From: Georgenia yuyongxinii
GTDB taxonomy: Bacteria; Actinomycetota; Actinomycetes; Actinomycetales; Actinomycetaceae
Direction: 5' to 3'
Length of the DNA: 64,000 nucleotides
Assembly (NCBI RefSeq): GCF_006352065.1
Contig: NZ_CP040915.1
Span: 2,542,001 to 2,606,000, forward strand
Below are positions 7,770 to 15,984 of this stretch, one piece after another (position 1 is the stretch's first letter; every line of letters begins with the position of its first letter). The notes under the pieces are model-generated. The model was given only the letters and a program-made list of their open reading frames with translations. It made no database searches and was not told the origin of the DNA. A program made the translations under genes and the position numbers.

Positions 7770-8546
7770 ATGAGTACCTACGTCGTCACCGGCGCCGCCT
7801 CCGGCATCGGGCTCGTGACCGCCGAGATCCTCTCCGGGCGCGGCCACCGCGTCCTGGGTGTGGACCTGCGGGGTTCGGACATCGACGCCGACCTGTCCAC
7901 CACCGCCGGGCGGACCGCCATGGTGGAGCAGGTCACCGCTCGCACCGACGGACGCATCGACGCGATCGTCGCCTGCGCCGGCTTGTCCTCGCCCACCACG
8001 GACACGGTCCGCGTCAACTACTACGGCGCCGTCTCGACGCTCGAGGGGCTGCGGCCCTTGCTCGCCGGTTCCCACGCCCCGCGCGCTCTCGCCGTCGTCT
8101 CGATGGCGTCCATCTTCCCGCCGGACGAGCAGCTGCTGTCCCTCCTGCTCGACGGCGCGGACGAGGAGAGCGCCGTCGCCCGCGCGGCCGAGCTCGCCGC
8201 CGACGAGCGCGCCCCGCAGATCTACGGCACCACCAAGCGCGCCCTCTCCCTGTGGCTGCGCAGCCGCGCCCCGGAGCCGGCGTGGGCCGGTGCCGGTATC
8301 CCGCTGAACGCCGTCGCCCCCGGGATCATCGAGACCCCCATGACCACGGACCTGATCGCCACCGAGGAGGCCAAGACAGAGCTCCTCAAGACGGTACCCA
8401 TGCCGCTCAACGGCATCGCCAAGCCCGAGGTGGTCGGCAACCTGATCGCGTGGCTGACGGGTGAGGAGAACACCCACCTGTGCGGCCAGGTCGTCTTCGT
8501 CGACGGAGGCTCGGACGCGGTGCTGCGCGGCGCCAGCACCTGGTGA
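7770..8546 (+). CDS. Short-chain dehydrogenase/reductase
   Basis: A 258-residue Rossmann-fold oxidoreductase. It has the glycine motif TGAASGIG at residues 6-13, VACAGLS for the NAG region, the catalytic YGTTK, and the PGIIETPM segment after the active site. An in-frame start at 7737 would add 11 residues before the first strand, so ATG 7770 is chosen. SDRs of this type reduce or oxidise hydroxysteroid or 3-oxo substrates with NAD(P)H; the substrate is not predictable. The intergenic region with the divergent YdhR-like gene is short and may hold both promoters. Confidence 0.88.
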   Translation: MSTYVVTGAASGIGLVTAEILSGRGHRVLGVDLRGSDIDADLSTTAGRTAMVEQVTARTDGRIDAIVACAGLSSPTTDTVRVNYYGAVSTLEGLRPLLAGSHAPRALAVVSMASIFPPDEQLLSLLLDGADEESAVARAAELAADERAPQIYGTTKRALSLWLRSRAPEPAWAGAGIPLNAVAPGIIETPMTTDLIATEEAKTELLKTVPMPLNGIAKPEVVGNLIAWLTGEENTHLCGQVVFVDGGSDAVLRGASTW

Positions 8547-8615
8547 CACCTCGACGACGCACCGTCGCCTCATGATTCCACGCGTCAGTTCGCCCGGGCA
8601 CGCGGCGCCGAAGGT

Positions 8616-9323
8616 CTACGACCTCGCGCCTCGGGCGCCGGGCGCTGCGTCTATCCCAGCGAGAACCGGAGACGGCTTGAACCCCTTGACGATGAGGTAG
8701 ATGCCGAACGACAGCTCCCAGACGAACTCCGGCGCGACCGCGAGGGTCCGCAGCGGGGATCCGGGTTCGATGACGTCGAACATGATGGCGACGGCCGTGA
8801 CGACGAGCAGTGGACCGCCGATGAGTCCGAGCACCGCCAGGCCTCGAGGCACCAGCCCGGACCGGAACATCAGGTAGCCCAGGATCATGCCGTTCGCGAC
8901 GCCGGCGAAGATGCCCGGCCCGATCAGGAAGGCCTGCCAGTAGATGGCGACGAGAGCCTCGCCAATTCCTGGATCGGTGGCCGTGCCTTCCTGGCGCATG
9001 AACACGAACGCGAGAGCGGCGATGATCCCGATAGCGATGAACATGGCCTCGATGAGGCGAGCGGCGACGTAGCTCAGGGCGAGGCCCTGGCTGTAGCGCT
9101 TGAAGACCACGTACGGCACCACCGCGGTGCCGACGTTCGCGACGATGAGGATCAGCTCGAGCAGAGCGGCCAGCGCCACGCTCGCGGTGGGGTCGGCGCC
9201 GGCTCCGGTGATGGAAGCGGGATTCTCCCGCATGGGGGCGTAGAGGAAGGCCGCGGGGATCGAGGTCACGAAGGTGACCACCATCAACCAGCCGGTGAGG
9301 GTGGCGATCCTCCTCGTAGTCAT
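8616..9323 (-). CDS. DUF4386 family integral membrane protein
   Basis: A 235-residue protein with six to seven transmembrane helices. The N terminus RRIATLTGWLMVVTFVTSIPA and the later SYVAARLIEAMFIAIGII are the hallmarks of DUF4386. Its role is unknown. In other actinobacteria the family often sits near regulators of stress or drug response. Here it is convergent with the SDR gene and divergent from the DHA2 exporter. The ATG at 9323 begins directly before the first helix and fits the family. Confidence 0.85.
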   Translation of the reverse strand: MTTRRIATLTGWLMVVTFVTSIPAAFLYAPMRENPASITGAGADPTASVALAALLELILIVANVGTAVVPYVVFKRYSQGLALSYVAARLIEAMFIAIGIIAALAFVFMRQEGTATDPGIGEALVAIYWQAFLIGPGIFAGVANGMILGYLMFRSGLVPRGLAVLGLIGGPLLVVTAVAIMFDVIEPGSPLRTLAVAPEFVWELSFGIYLIVKGFKPSPVLAGIDAAPGARGARS

Positions 9324-9457
9324 GCAGGGACCCTAGTTGGAGGCCGCCCGCGACCAACAGCCCCCATCTCTTCGGTGTCCAGCGACCGCGACCGCGGATG
9401 CGACTCTCGTCTCATCCGGTCCGTAAAGCGTTGCCAGGACTAGAACTGGACCGGTCG

Positions 9458-11005
9458 ATGGCGTACAACCGGGTCGTGAGCGACGACCCCAACCTGATCC
9501 GCGTGGACGGGACCGACCGCGTCTTCAAGCGCAGCCGCATCCTCGTCGTCCTGCTCATTCCCATCGCGATGGCGCTCGTCGCGGTCTCCTCGATCAACGT
9601 CGCGCTGCCGACGATCTCGCACACCCTCGGCGCCACGGACTCCGACCTGCAGTGGGTGCTGTCCGGCTACGCGCTGACCTTCGGGATCACGCTCGTGCCG
9701 GCCGGCCGCGTCGGGGACGTCCTGGGCCGCGGCACGTTCTTCGTGATCGGCCTCCTGGTGTTCTCCCTCGCCTCGCTCGCCTGCGGCCTGGCGCCGACCC
9801 CGGAGTTCCTCAACATCTCCCGCCTCGCCCAGGGCATCGGCGCGGGCCTGTACAACCCGCAGACCATGGGGATGATCCAGCAGTACTGGCGCGGCATGGA
9901 GCGCGCGAAGGCCTTCGGCCTCTTCGGCACCGTGGTCGCCGTCTCCGTGGCGGTCGGCCCGATCCTGGCGGGCGTCATCATCGACACGTTCGGTCCTGAG
10001 GCCGGCTGGCGCACCACGTTCCTCATCAACTTCCCCCTCGGTCTTCTCGGCTGCATCCTCGCCCTGTGCTGGTTCCCGTTCGGCAAGGAACGGGTCCGTC
10101 GCGCCGCCCGGAAGACGGCGAAGCTCGCCCGCCGGGCGCGGACGACGGCGGACGGCGCGACCGCTGTCGTGCGACAGAAGGTCGACCTCGACCCCGTCGG
10201 GGCCACGCTCCTCGCGGTCGCCGTGCTGTGCGTGATGCTGCCGTTCATGTCCGACGGCGGCAGCCTCGTCTGGCTGCTGCTCGCGGCCGGCGTCGGGCTG
10301 CTGGTCCTGTGGATCCTCTGGGAGCGCAGGTACAAGGCACGCGGGCGGGCGCCGATGGTGGACCTCTCGCTGTTCGCGTTCCCCTCGTTCTCCAACGGGA
10401 CGGCCGTGGCCGGCACGTTCTTCCTCGGCTCGACCTCGATCTTCGTGGTGGTCGCGCTGTACATGCAGAACGGCCTGGGGGCCAGCGCGCTCGAGACCGG
10501 CCTCGTCGGCTTGCCGAACGCGATCGTCTCCGCCTTCGCCGCCATCTGGGCCGGGCGTCGCGCGCTCTCCCGCGGGCGCACGATCGTCGCCGGCGCGCTG
10601 GGCTGCGTCATTCTCGGCGTCGTGCTCAGCGTGGGCGTCGTGCTGCTGATCGAGGCGTTCGGCATCAGCTTCTGGTGGCTGGCCCTGACGCTGACCTTCG
10701 CCGGCGTCGGCCAGGGCGCGCTCGGCTCGGCGAACCAGACCCTCGCCCTGGAGAACGTCCCCACCGCCTACGGCGGCACTGCCGGCGGGGTGAAGTCGAC
10801 GGCGGAGCGCATCGGCACCGCCGTCGGCAACGCGATGATCACGGCGGTCTTCTTCGGTGTCGTCGGTGCCGGCAACTGGTCGACGGCGTTCGCCGCCGCG
10901 TTCGGAGCCGTGTCCGTGTGCCTGCTGATCTCGCTGATCGTCGCGCTGCACGACCGCCGGGTCACCGGTGACGGGCCCGCCGCCCCGGCGGTGCCGGCCG
11001 GCTGA
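9458..11005 (+). CDS. MFS transporter, DHA2 (14-TM drug efflux) family
   Basis: A 515-residue exporter with 14 predicted helices. Helix 1 reads LVAVSSINVALPTIS, followed by DSDLQWVLSGYALTFG and GRVGDVLGRGTFF (motif A), the DHA2 pattern of EmrB/QacA-type pumps. A long basic cytoplasmic loop (about residues 205-240, RRAARKTAKLARRAR) separates the two halves. The ATG at 9458 is preferred to the ORF start at 9398; a GTG at 9476 is also possible. No regulator is adjacent. The substrate is unknown; drugs or lipids are usual. Confidence 0.88.
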   Translation: MAYNRVVSDDPNLIRVDGTDRVFKRSRILVVLLIPIAMALVAVSSINVALPTISHTLGATDSDLQWVLSGYALTFGITLVPAGRVGDVLGRGTFFVIGLLVFSLASLACGLAPTPEFLNISRLAQGIGAGLYNPQTMGMIQQYWRGMERAKAFGLFGTVVAVSVAVGPILAGVIIDTFGPEAGWRTTFLINFPLGLLGCILALCWFPFGKERVRRAARKTAKLARRARTTADGATAVVRQKVDLDPVGATLLAVAVLCVMLPFMSDGGSLVWLLLAAGVGLLVLWILWERRYKARGRAPMVDLSLFAFPSFSNGTAVAGTFFLGSTSIFVVVALYMQNGLGASALETGLVGLPNAIVSAFAAIWAGRRALSRGRTIVAGALGCVILGVVLSVGVVLLIEAFGISFWWLALTLTFAGVGQGALGSANQTLALENVPTAYGGTAGGVKSTAERIGTAVGNAMITAVFFGVVGAGNWSTAFAAAFGAVSVCLLISLIVALHDRRVTGDGPAAPAVPAG

Positions 11006-11060
11006 GGGCCGCCCGCCGTCGCACATTGACCCGTCGAGGCCGGGCGGGGAGCATGCCCGC

Positions 11061-11372
11061 GTGACGTATGAGTTCGACGCCAAGCTGTGGATCTGGGACG
11101 CCCGGCAGGCCGACAGCTGGACGTTCGTCGACCTGCCTCCCGACGTCGCGGACGACGTCCTCGAGCTCGCCGGGCCCTTCACCCGCGGCTTCGGGTCCGT
11201 GCGGGTCGAGGTCGCGGTCGGCGGCACCGTGTGGCGCACCTCGATCTTCCCGAGCAAGGCCAAGCGCACCTACGTGCTGCCGATCAAGAAGGCCGTGCGG
11301 CGGGCGGAGCAGCTCGCGCCCGGGGACACCGCGCGGGTGCGGATCGAGCTGGTCGACGTCTCGCCGCGCTGA
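11061..11372 (+). CDS. DUF1905 domain-containing protein
   Basis: A 103-residue protein covering the DUF1905 domain: YEFDAKLWIWDA, then WTFVDLPPDVADDV, FGSVRVEVAVGGTVWRTSIF and YVLPIKKAVRRA. The domain is a small beta-barrel found alone or before a YdeI-like C-terminal part, which is absent here. The GTG at 11061 matches the family start, whereas the upstream extension overlaps the exporter stop region. The function is unknown. Confidence 0.8.
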   Translation: MTYEFDAKLWIWDARQADSWTFVDLPPDVADDVLELAGPFTRGFGSVRVEVAVGGTVWRTSIFPSKAKRTYVLPIKKAVRRAEQLAPGDTARVRIELVDVSPR

Positions 11373-11393
11373 TCGCGATGATTCAGCCGAGAA

Positions 11394-11450
11394 CCTGACG
11401 CCTCGCGGAGCAGATGACATCTCACGGAGAACTTGACGTCTCGGCGGGGT
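11394..11450. repeat. Tandem 19-bp intergenic repeat, three degenerate copies
   Basis: Three consecutive 19-bp units (11394-11412, 11413-11431, 11432-11450) fit a consensus close to GATGACATCTCGCGGAGCA, the middle unit best. They lie between two convergent genes. Near-identical units occur at 16.8 kb and 24.5 kb and a related form at 32.35 kb, so this is a dispersed repeat family and not chance similarity. Confidence 0.8.
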
Positions 11451-11467
11451 CGGGGGTCGGTGCGGCG

Positions 11468-11902
11468 TCAGCCCCCGTCCGGCTCGAGCAAGATCACCGG
11501 GATCTGCCGAGCGGTGCGCCGCTGGTATGCGGCGTAGTCCGGAAACGCAGCCACCGCCCGCTCCCACCAGAGCGCCCGCTCCTCGCCGTCGAGCTCGCGG
11601 GCCGTGGTAGCGACGACGTCGGCCCCGTCCTGGACCCGGGCATGCGGGTGCGCGCGCAGGTTGTGGTACCACTCCGGGTGCCGCGGCGCCCCGCCCAGCG
11701 AGGCGACCGCGAGGAAGCGACCGTCGTGCTCGACCCGCATGAGGGGGACCTTGCGGACCTTCCCACTGCGCGCCCCCAGCATCGTCACCACGACGATGGG
11801 GTAGCCGCGCATGGTGTTCGCCCGCGTGCCGCCCGAGGCCTCGAACTCCGCGACCTGCTTGCGGGACCGCGCAGACGTGCTCGGCGCGTACTCCCCGTCC
11901 AC
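11468..11902 (-). CDS. Nitroreductase/deazaflavin-dependent oxidoreductase family protein (Ddn-like)
   Basis: A 144-residue split-barrel protein of the F420-dependent Ddn family. It has the conserved TMRGYPIVVVTMLGARSGK (substrate and cofactor loop), VRKVPLMRVEHDGRFLAVAS, and APRHPEWYHNLRAHP. Members reduce quinones, fatty acids or nitro compounds with reduced deazaflavin F420. The start is GTG with an AGGGAGG ribosome site just upstream. It is the last gene after the epimerase and LLM-type genes on the same strand, suggesting a redox operon. Confidence 0.87.
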   Translation of the reverse strand: MDGEYAPSTSARSRKQVAEFEASGGTRANTMRGYPIVVVTMLGARSGKVRKVPLMRVEHDGRFLAVASLGGAPRHPEWYHNLRAHPHARVQDGADVVATTARELDGEERALWWERAVAAFPDYAAYQRRTARQIPVILLEPDGG

Positions 11903-11913
11903 TGCCCCCCTCC

Positions 11914-12912
11914 CTAGGTCCGGCCCAAGCCGGGTCGCGCCTGCGCACGGGCCTGGGCGTCACCCTGCGCACGGGCCCGCCGCCAGTCCTCGGTGACGGC
12001 GGCCAGGCCCTGGTGGATGTCCGGGTAGGCGGGCGACCAGCCCAGATCCCGTTTCGCCAGGGTGTTGTCCAGCCGGATGCTCGCGCGCGTCATCAGTGCC
12101 CCGAGGTAGGGCGAGACGAGGGAGAACGCGGCGTTCGGCAGCCGCCACGGCGGCGGCGCGCCGGCTGCCGCGGCATAGGCGTCGAGGTACTCGGTCCAGG
12201 TCAGCGGGTGGTCGTCGGCGACGTTGTACGCGTGGCCCGGGCGGCCGCGCTCGAGGGCGGCCACGGTCGCGGCGGCGGCGTCCTCGACGTGGACGGCGGA
12301 CAGTGCGGTCCCGCGCGCCGGTGCCGGCAGCCGGCGCTTCGTGGCCATGTCGAGCAGGCCGAACGTGCCGGGCTCGGAGCCGTAGAAGAACGCGTAGCGC
12401 AGGGCGATGCCGTCGAGCCCGCGCGCGGTGAGGACGTGCTCCTCGTTGGCCCGCATGGCGGCGACGTGGACGTCGAAGCTGCCGCCCCCGGCGGCGCCGA
12501 GCGGCGCGTCCTCGGTGAGCGGCTCCGCGCCGTGGTCGACGAAGCCGTAGACGTACAGGAAGGACTGGGTCACGAACCGCCCAGCGCCGACCTGCCGAGC
12601 CGCCTGGAGGAGGTTGGCTGTGCCGCGGGTGCGCAGGCGGTCGGTGGGGTACAGGTCGCGGTGAGCCATCGGCATCCGCGCCAGCGCCGTGCCCTCGTGG
12701 ACGACGGCGTCCGCGCGCACGCCGTCGAGCGCCCGCAGCAGTCGGTCGTGGTCGAGGATGTCGGCGACGACAGCCTTCGCCCCGGCGTCCCGGAGCCGCT
12801 GGGCCCCGGCCTCGGACCGCGTGAGCCCGACAACATCGTGCCCGGCCGCGTGCAGCCGCTCGACGAGCGGTCGGCCGATCACGCCGGTCGCACCGGCAAG
12901 CAGGACCCTCAC
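11914..12912 (-). CDS. NAD-dependent epimerase/dehydratase family protein
   Basis: A 332-residue extended-SDR protein. GATGVIG at residues 7-13 is the dinucleotide motif, and RYAFFYG and VHVEDAAAATVAAL are typical of the extended SDR core. The canonical YxxxK is not obvious in SFLYVYGF, so catalysis may be altered. The GTG start at 12912 overlaps the stop of the upstream LLM gene by four bases (GTGA), so the two are coupled. The C terminus has an Ala/Gln/Arg-rich tail. The substrate is unknown. Confidence 0.83.
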   Translation of the reverse strand: MRVLLAGATGVIGRPLVERLHAAGHDVVGLTRSEAGAQRLRDAGAKAVVADILDHDRLLRALDGVRADAVVHEGTALARMPMAHRDLYPTDRLRTRGTANLLQAARQVGAGRFVTQSFLYVYGFVDHGAEPLTEDAPLGAAGGGSFDVHVAAMRANEEHVLTARGLDGIALRYAFFYGSEPGTFGLLDMATKRRLPAPARGTALSAVHVEDAAAATVAALERGRPGHAYNVADDHPLTWTEYLDAYAAAAGAPPPWRLPNAAFSLVSPYLGALMTRASIRLDNTLAKRDLGWSPAYPDIHQGLAAVTEDWRRARAQGDAQARAQARPGLGRT

Positions 12913-13979
12913 TTCCCCTCCAGTGCAGGCGACCACCCGATCGCGGGGGCCACGTGCGCGGCGATGCTCTCGAGCAGGTGGAGGTTGTAGTCGACGCCGA
13001 GCTGGTTCGGCACGGTGAGCAGCACCGTGTCGGCGGCCTGCACGGCGGCGTCCTGCGCCAGCTCCTCGGCGAGAACGTCTGGCTCCCCCGTGTAGCTCTT
13101 GCCGAACCTGGCCCGGACCCCCTCGAGGATCCCCACCTGGTCGTGCCGCTCGTCCTCGCGCCCGCCGAAGTAGGCGCGGTCCAGGTCGGTGGTGAGCGGG
13201 ATGACGCTGCGGGACACCGACACGCGTGGCTCGCGCTGCCAGCCCGCCTCCCGCCACGCCTGCCGGAAGACCTCGATCTGCTCGGCCTGGAGCTCGTCGA
13301 ACGGCACCCCGGTGTCCTCGGTGAGCAGGGTCGAGCTCATGAGGTTCATGCCCTGCTCGGCGGTCCACCGGGCGGTGGCGCGGGTGCCGGAGCCCCACCA
13401 GAGCCGGTCGCGCAGCCCTGGCGACTGTGGCTCGATCCCGAGCGGCCCGGGCGGGTTGGGGAACATCGGCCGCGGGTTCGGTTCGGCGAACCGCGCCCCC
13501 TCGACGGCGCGAAGGAGGACGTCGGTGTGTTGCCTGGCCATGTCGGCGTCGCTCTGCCCTTCGGCGGGATGATAGCCGAAGTACCGGTAGCCCTCGATCA
13601 CCTGCTCCGGCGAGCCGCGGCTGATCCCCAGCTGCAGGCGGCCGCCTGCGATCAGGTCGGCGGCGGCGGCGCTCTCGGCCATGTAGAGCGGGTTCTCGTA
13701 CCGCATGTCGATCACGCCGGTGCCGATCTCGATGCGTGATGTGCGGGCCCCGATGGCGGCGAGCAGCGGGATCGGCGACGCGAGCTGCCGGGCGAAGTGG
13801 TGCACCCGCACGTAAGCGCCGTCGACACCCAGCTCCTCCGCGGCGACGGCGAGCTCGATCGTCTGCAGCAGGGCGTCGGCCGCGGAGCGGGTGTGTGAGC
13901 CCGCGGCGGCCTGGTAGTGCCCGAACGAGAGAAACCCGATCCGCTTGCGCGAGCTATCCCCCGCCGTCGTGTCCGCCAT
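12909..13979 (-). CDS. LLM class flavin (FMN/F420)-dependent oxidoreductase
   Basis: A 356-residue luciferase-like TIM-barrel protein. It has the N-terminal RIGFLSFGHYQ strand, GAYVRVHHFARQLASPIPLLAAIGARTSRIEIGT split over the second helix and strand, and GGRLQLGISRGSPEQVIEGY, the flavin-phosphate binding region. Members oxidise or reduce small organics with FMNH2 or F420H2. It is the first gene of the three-gene group LLM, epimerase, Ddn-like, and overlaps the epimerase start. The ATG at 13979 is well placed. Confidence 0.88.
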   Translation of the reverse strand: MADTTAGDSSRKRIGFLSFGHYQAAAGSHTRSAADALLQTIELAVAAEELGVDGAYVRVHHFARQLASPIPLLAAIGARTSRIEIGTGVIDMRYENPLYMAESAAAADLIAGGRLQLGISRGSPEQVIEGYRYFGYHPAEGQSDADMARQHTDVLLRAVEGARFAEPNPRPMFPNPPGPLGIEPQSPGLRDRLWWGSGTRATARWTAEQGMNLMSSTLLTEDTGVPFDELQAEQIEVFRQAWREAGWQREPRVSVSRSVIPLTTDLDRAYFGGREDERHDQVGILEGVRARFGKSYTGEPDVLAEELAQDAAVQAADTVLLTVPNQLGVDYNLHLLESIAAHVAPAIGWSPALEGK

Positions 13980-14026
13980 GTCTGTCCGTCCCTAAATCGA
14001 CCGCCGTCCGGTACGGAGAGGACAAC

Positions 14027-14060
14027 CGGGGCGGGCGCGGGGTATTCCGCGCCCGCCCCG
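14027..14060 (-). terminator. Strong GC hairpin downstream of the SRPBCC/membrane gene
   Basis: CGGGGCGGGCGCG (14027-14039) pairs perfectly with 14048-14060, extended by one inner G-C pair around a six-base loop. It starts ten bases beyond the stop of the 14070-14822 gene, so it should terminate that transcript. The U-tract is short (TTG), as is common in high-GC actinobacteria. Confidence 0.7.
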
Positions 14061-14069
14061 TGGAGGGTG

Positions 14070-14822
14070 TCAGACGTTCTTGTCCTCGTCGGTCATGTAG
14101 GGCTCGGCCGCCCGAGTCCCGGGAACCGGCTCGACCGGCGTGACCGGCACGACAGGCGTGACCGGGACGACCGGCTCGACCGGCGTGATGGTCGTGTCGG
14201 CGACGTCGTCCTCGTCGTCCTTGGACCCGCTCAGCGCCGCAGCGGCGGCCACGCCGGCTGCGACGGCACCGACGCCGAGCGCGGCGGCCTTGCCGGAGAT
14301 GCCGGCCTTGCCCTTGTCGCCCTCGGTCCCGGCCGCAGCCTCGACGCCCGGTGTACCGACGCCGGCGCCCTCGTTGACGGAGCCGCGCCACGCGCCGGTC
14401 GCGTACCCCTCGGACTCGATGAAGGCCTTGAACCGCCCGAGGTCGCCCTCGGCCTGCTTCTCGACGATGTTGAGGGCGTCGCCCACCTTCTCGACCAGCC
14501 CCTCGGGCTCGTACTCCAGCGTGAGGTGGACGGCCGTCTGCCCGCCACCGACGTCTTCGAAGGTGACGGCACCGGCGTTGGTGGCCCCCTCCGTCGCGGC
14601 CCAGGCCACCTTCCTGTCCGGCACCTGCTCAAGGATTCGGGCCTCCCACCGGCGCTTGACGCCGGCGATCTCGGCCACCCACTCCAGGCGGTCGTCACTG
14701 AGCTGGGTCACGCTCTTGACCCCGCCCATGAACTGCGGGAAGTCCTCGAACTGGGTCCACTGGTTGTACGCCATCGCCGCCGGCACGTTCACCAGGATCG
14801 ACTTCTCCACCTTCGTGGTCAT
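14070..14822 (-). CDS. SRPBCC (coenzyme Q-binding/cyclase-like) protein with C-terminal membrane segment
   Basis: A 250-residue protein. Residues 1-145 are a SRPBCC domain (VEKSILVNVPAAMAYNQW, then FPQFMGGVKSV, KVAWAATEG and GRFKAFIESEG), of the type linked to membrane or stress functions. Around residues 185-210 is an Ala/Gly-rich hydrophobic helix (AAALGVGAVAAGVAAAAAL). The tail is acidic, then has Pro-Val-Thr repeats (EPVVPVTPVVPVTPVEPVPG). The ATG at 14822 has a GAGGAGTT ribosome site. The tail may anchor or present the ligand-binding domain at the membrane. Confidence 0.82.
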   Translation of the reverse strand: MTTKVEKSILVNVPAAMAYNQWTQFEDFPQFMGGVKSVTQLSDDRLEWVAEIAGVKRRWEARILEQVPDRKVAWAATEGATNAGAVTFEDVGGGQTAVHLTLEYEPEGLVEKVGDALNIVEKQAEGDLGRFKAFIESEGYATGAWRGSVNEGAGVGTPGVEAAAGTEGDKGKAGISGKAAALGVGAVAAGVAAAAALSGSKDDEDDVADTTITPVEPVVPVTPVVPVTPVEPVPGTRAAEPYMTDEDKNV

Positions 14823-14964
14823 CGCAACTCCTCGAGGTCGTCGGCGGGCCACCGCGCCCGCCGTGGGGGTTTTCCAGGATGACCCACGCGGTCCCGTCGC
14901 GCGCGCCGAGGCCTCTCCCGGACCGCGCGGCGGCGGGGCACCGTTCGTCGAGATCGGGCGTGCG

Positions 14965-15408
14965 ATGCTGGAGGACATGTTCAGAGAGGATGAGGTCGCC
15001 TACCTGCGATCCCAGCCGTTCGGCCGGATCGCGACGATGGGCGTGGACGACCAGCCCGACGTCGTCCCGGTCGCCCTCGAGTTCGACGGCACCTTCTTCT
15101 GGGTGGGCGGGGTCGGCGGCTCGGTGCTCACGACGCGCAAGTTCCGCAACGTGGCGGCCGGCCGGACCAACGTCGCGATCATCGTCGACGACATGGTCTC
15201 CTTCGACCCGTTCGTCGCCCGCAGCATCCGTGTGTACGGGGTGGCCGACGGCCCGGTCGAGCGGGTGGGCATGGTCGGCCCGGGTGTGTTCCTGCGCGTC
15301 ACACCCACCGTCTCGTGGAGCTGGAACATGGCCGGCGAACCGGTCGGCGAGACCTGGTACGCGGCGACTCGGAGGGAGCACGAGGCTCCGCCGTCGGGCG
15401 CGGACTGA
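14965..15408 (+). CDS. PPOX class F420-dependent oxidoreductase-like protein
   Basis: A 147-residue split-barrel flavin/deazaflavin-binding protein. The N terminus EDEVAYLRSQPFGRIATMG, then QPDVVPVALEFDG and RKFRNVAAGRTNVAIIVDD, are the standard PPOX/F420 pattern, and SIRVYGVAD follows. Two starts are possible: ATG 14965, or ATG 14977, whose ribosome-site-like GGAGG is only two bases away. The earlier one is used because the spacing is more normal. It is divergent from the SRPBCC gene and next to padR. Confidence 0.82.
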   Translation: MLEDMFREDEVAYLRSQPFGRIATMGVDDQPDVVPVALEFDGTFFWVGGVGGSVLTTRKFRNVAAGRTNVAIIVDDMVSFDPFVARSIRVYGVADGPVERVGMVGPGVFLRVTPTVSWSWNMAGEPVGETWYAATRREHEAPPSGAD

Positions 15409-15428
15409 CACAGGACCGACCCTTATGG

Positions 15429-15460
15429 TTGACAAGTCGACTAGGTGTCTTGTCTACTAA
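15429..15460 (+). promoter_or_regulatory. Autoregulated leaderless promoter of the PadR-hydrolase pair
   Basis: A consensus -35 TTGACA lies at 15429-15434 and a -10-like TACTAA at 15455-15460, five bases before the GTG start. Between them is the inverted repeat GACAAG-N12-CTTGTC (15431-15454) with an inner GTCGAC. A dyad covering the whole promoter is the expected PadR operator, so PadR probably represses itself and the hydrolase. The -35 to -10 spacing (20 bp) is long, which hints at a regulated promoter. Confidence 0.7.
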
Positions 15461-15465
15461 CCCGC

Positions 15466-15984
15466 GTGGTCCTCACCCGTTTGATCCTCGGCCTTCTCAC
15501 CCTGGCACCGATGACCGGCTACGACGTGAAGAAGCACGTCGACTCGAGCATCAGGCACTTCTGGGCCGCCGACAAGGCCCAGGTCTACCGGGCGCTCGCC
15601 ACCCTGGTGACGGACGGGTACGCGACCGTCGAGGTGATCCCGCAGCAGGGCCGGCCCGACCGTCAGGAGCACCGCATCACCGACGCCGGGCGCGCTGCCC
15701 TCCGGGAGTGGCTCGCCTCTCCCCTGCCGCTGCACGCCGACCGGGACCCCTTCCTCGCCCGACTCTTCTTCGCAGGCGAGCTCGACCGGGCCGAGGTGGG
15801 GACCCTCCTCACGCAGCGCCGCGCGCAGACCACACAGCTCCTCGCCGCACTGACCGCCATGCGGTCCGCTCCACCCACCACCCACCGTGCCACCTACCTG
15901 CGGACGGCCACCCTCGAGAACGGCCTCGCCCACGCGCGCGCCGAGCTCGAGTGGCTCGACGCCGTCGAAAGGGACCTGCCATGA
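15466..15984 (+). CDS. PadR family transcriptional regulator
   Basis: A 172-residue PadR (Vir-like) regulator. The winged-helix N terminus (LTRLILGLLTLAPMTGYDVKKHV split over two helices) and WAADKAQVYRALATLVTDGY are diagnostic, and RQEHRITDAGRAAL is the wing. The C-terminal part (about 90-172) is the helical dimerisation domain. The GTG at 15466 sits five bases after the -10-like TACTAA, implying a leaderless message. Its stop overlaps the hydrolase ATG by four bases. It likely senses a phenolic or toxic compound. Confidence 0.9.
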   Translation: MVLTRLILGLLTLAPMTGYDVKKHVDSSIRHFWAADKAQVYRALATLVTDGYATVEVIPQQGRPDRQEHRITDAGRAALREWLASPLPLHADRDPFLARLFFAGELDRAEVGTLLTQRRAQTTQLLAALTAMRSAPPTTHRATYLRTATLENGLAHARAELEWLDAVERDLP

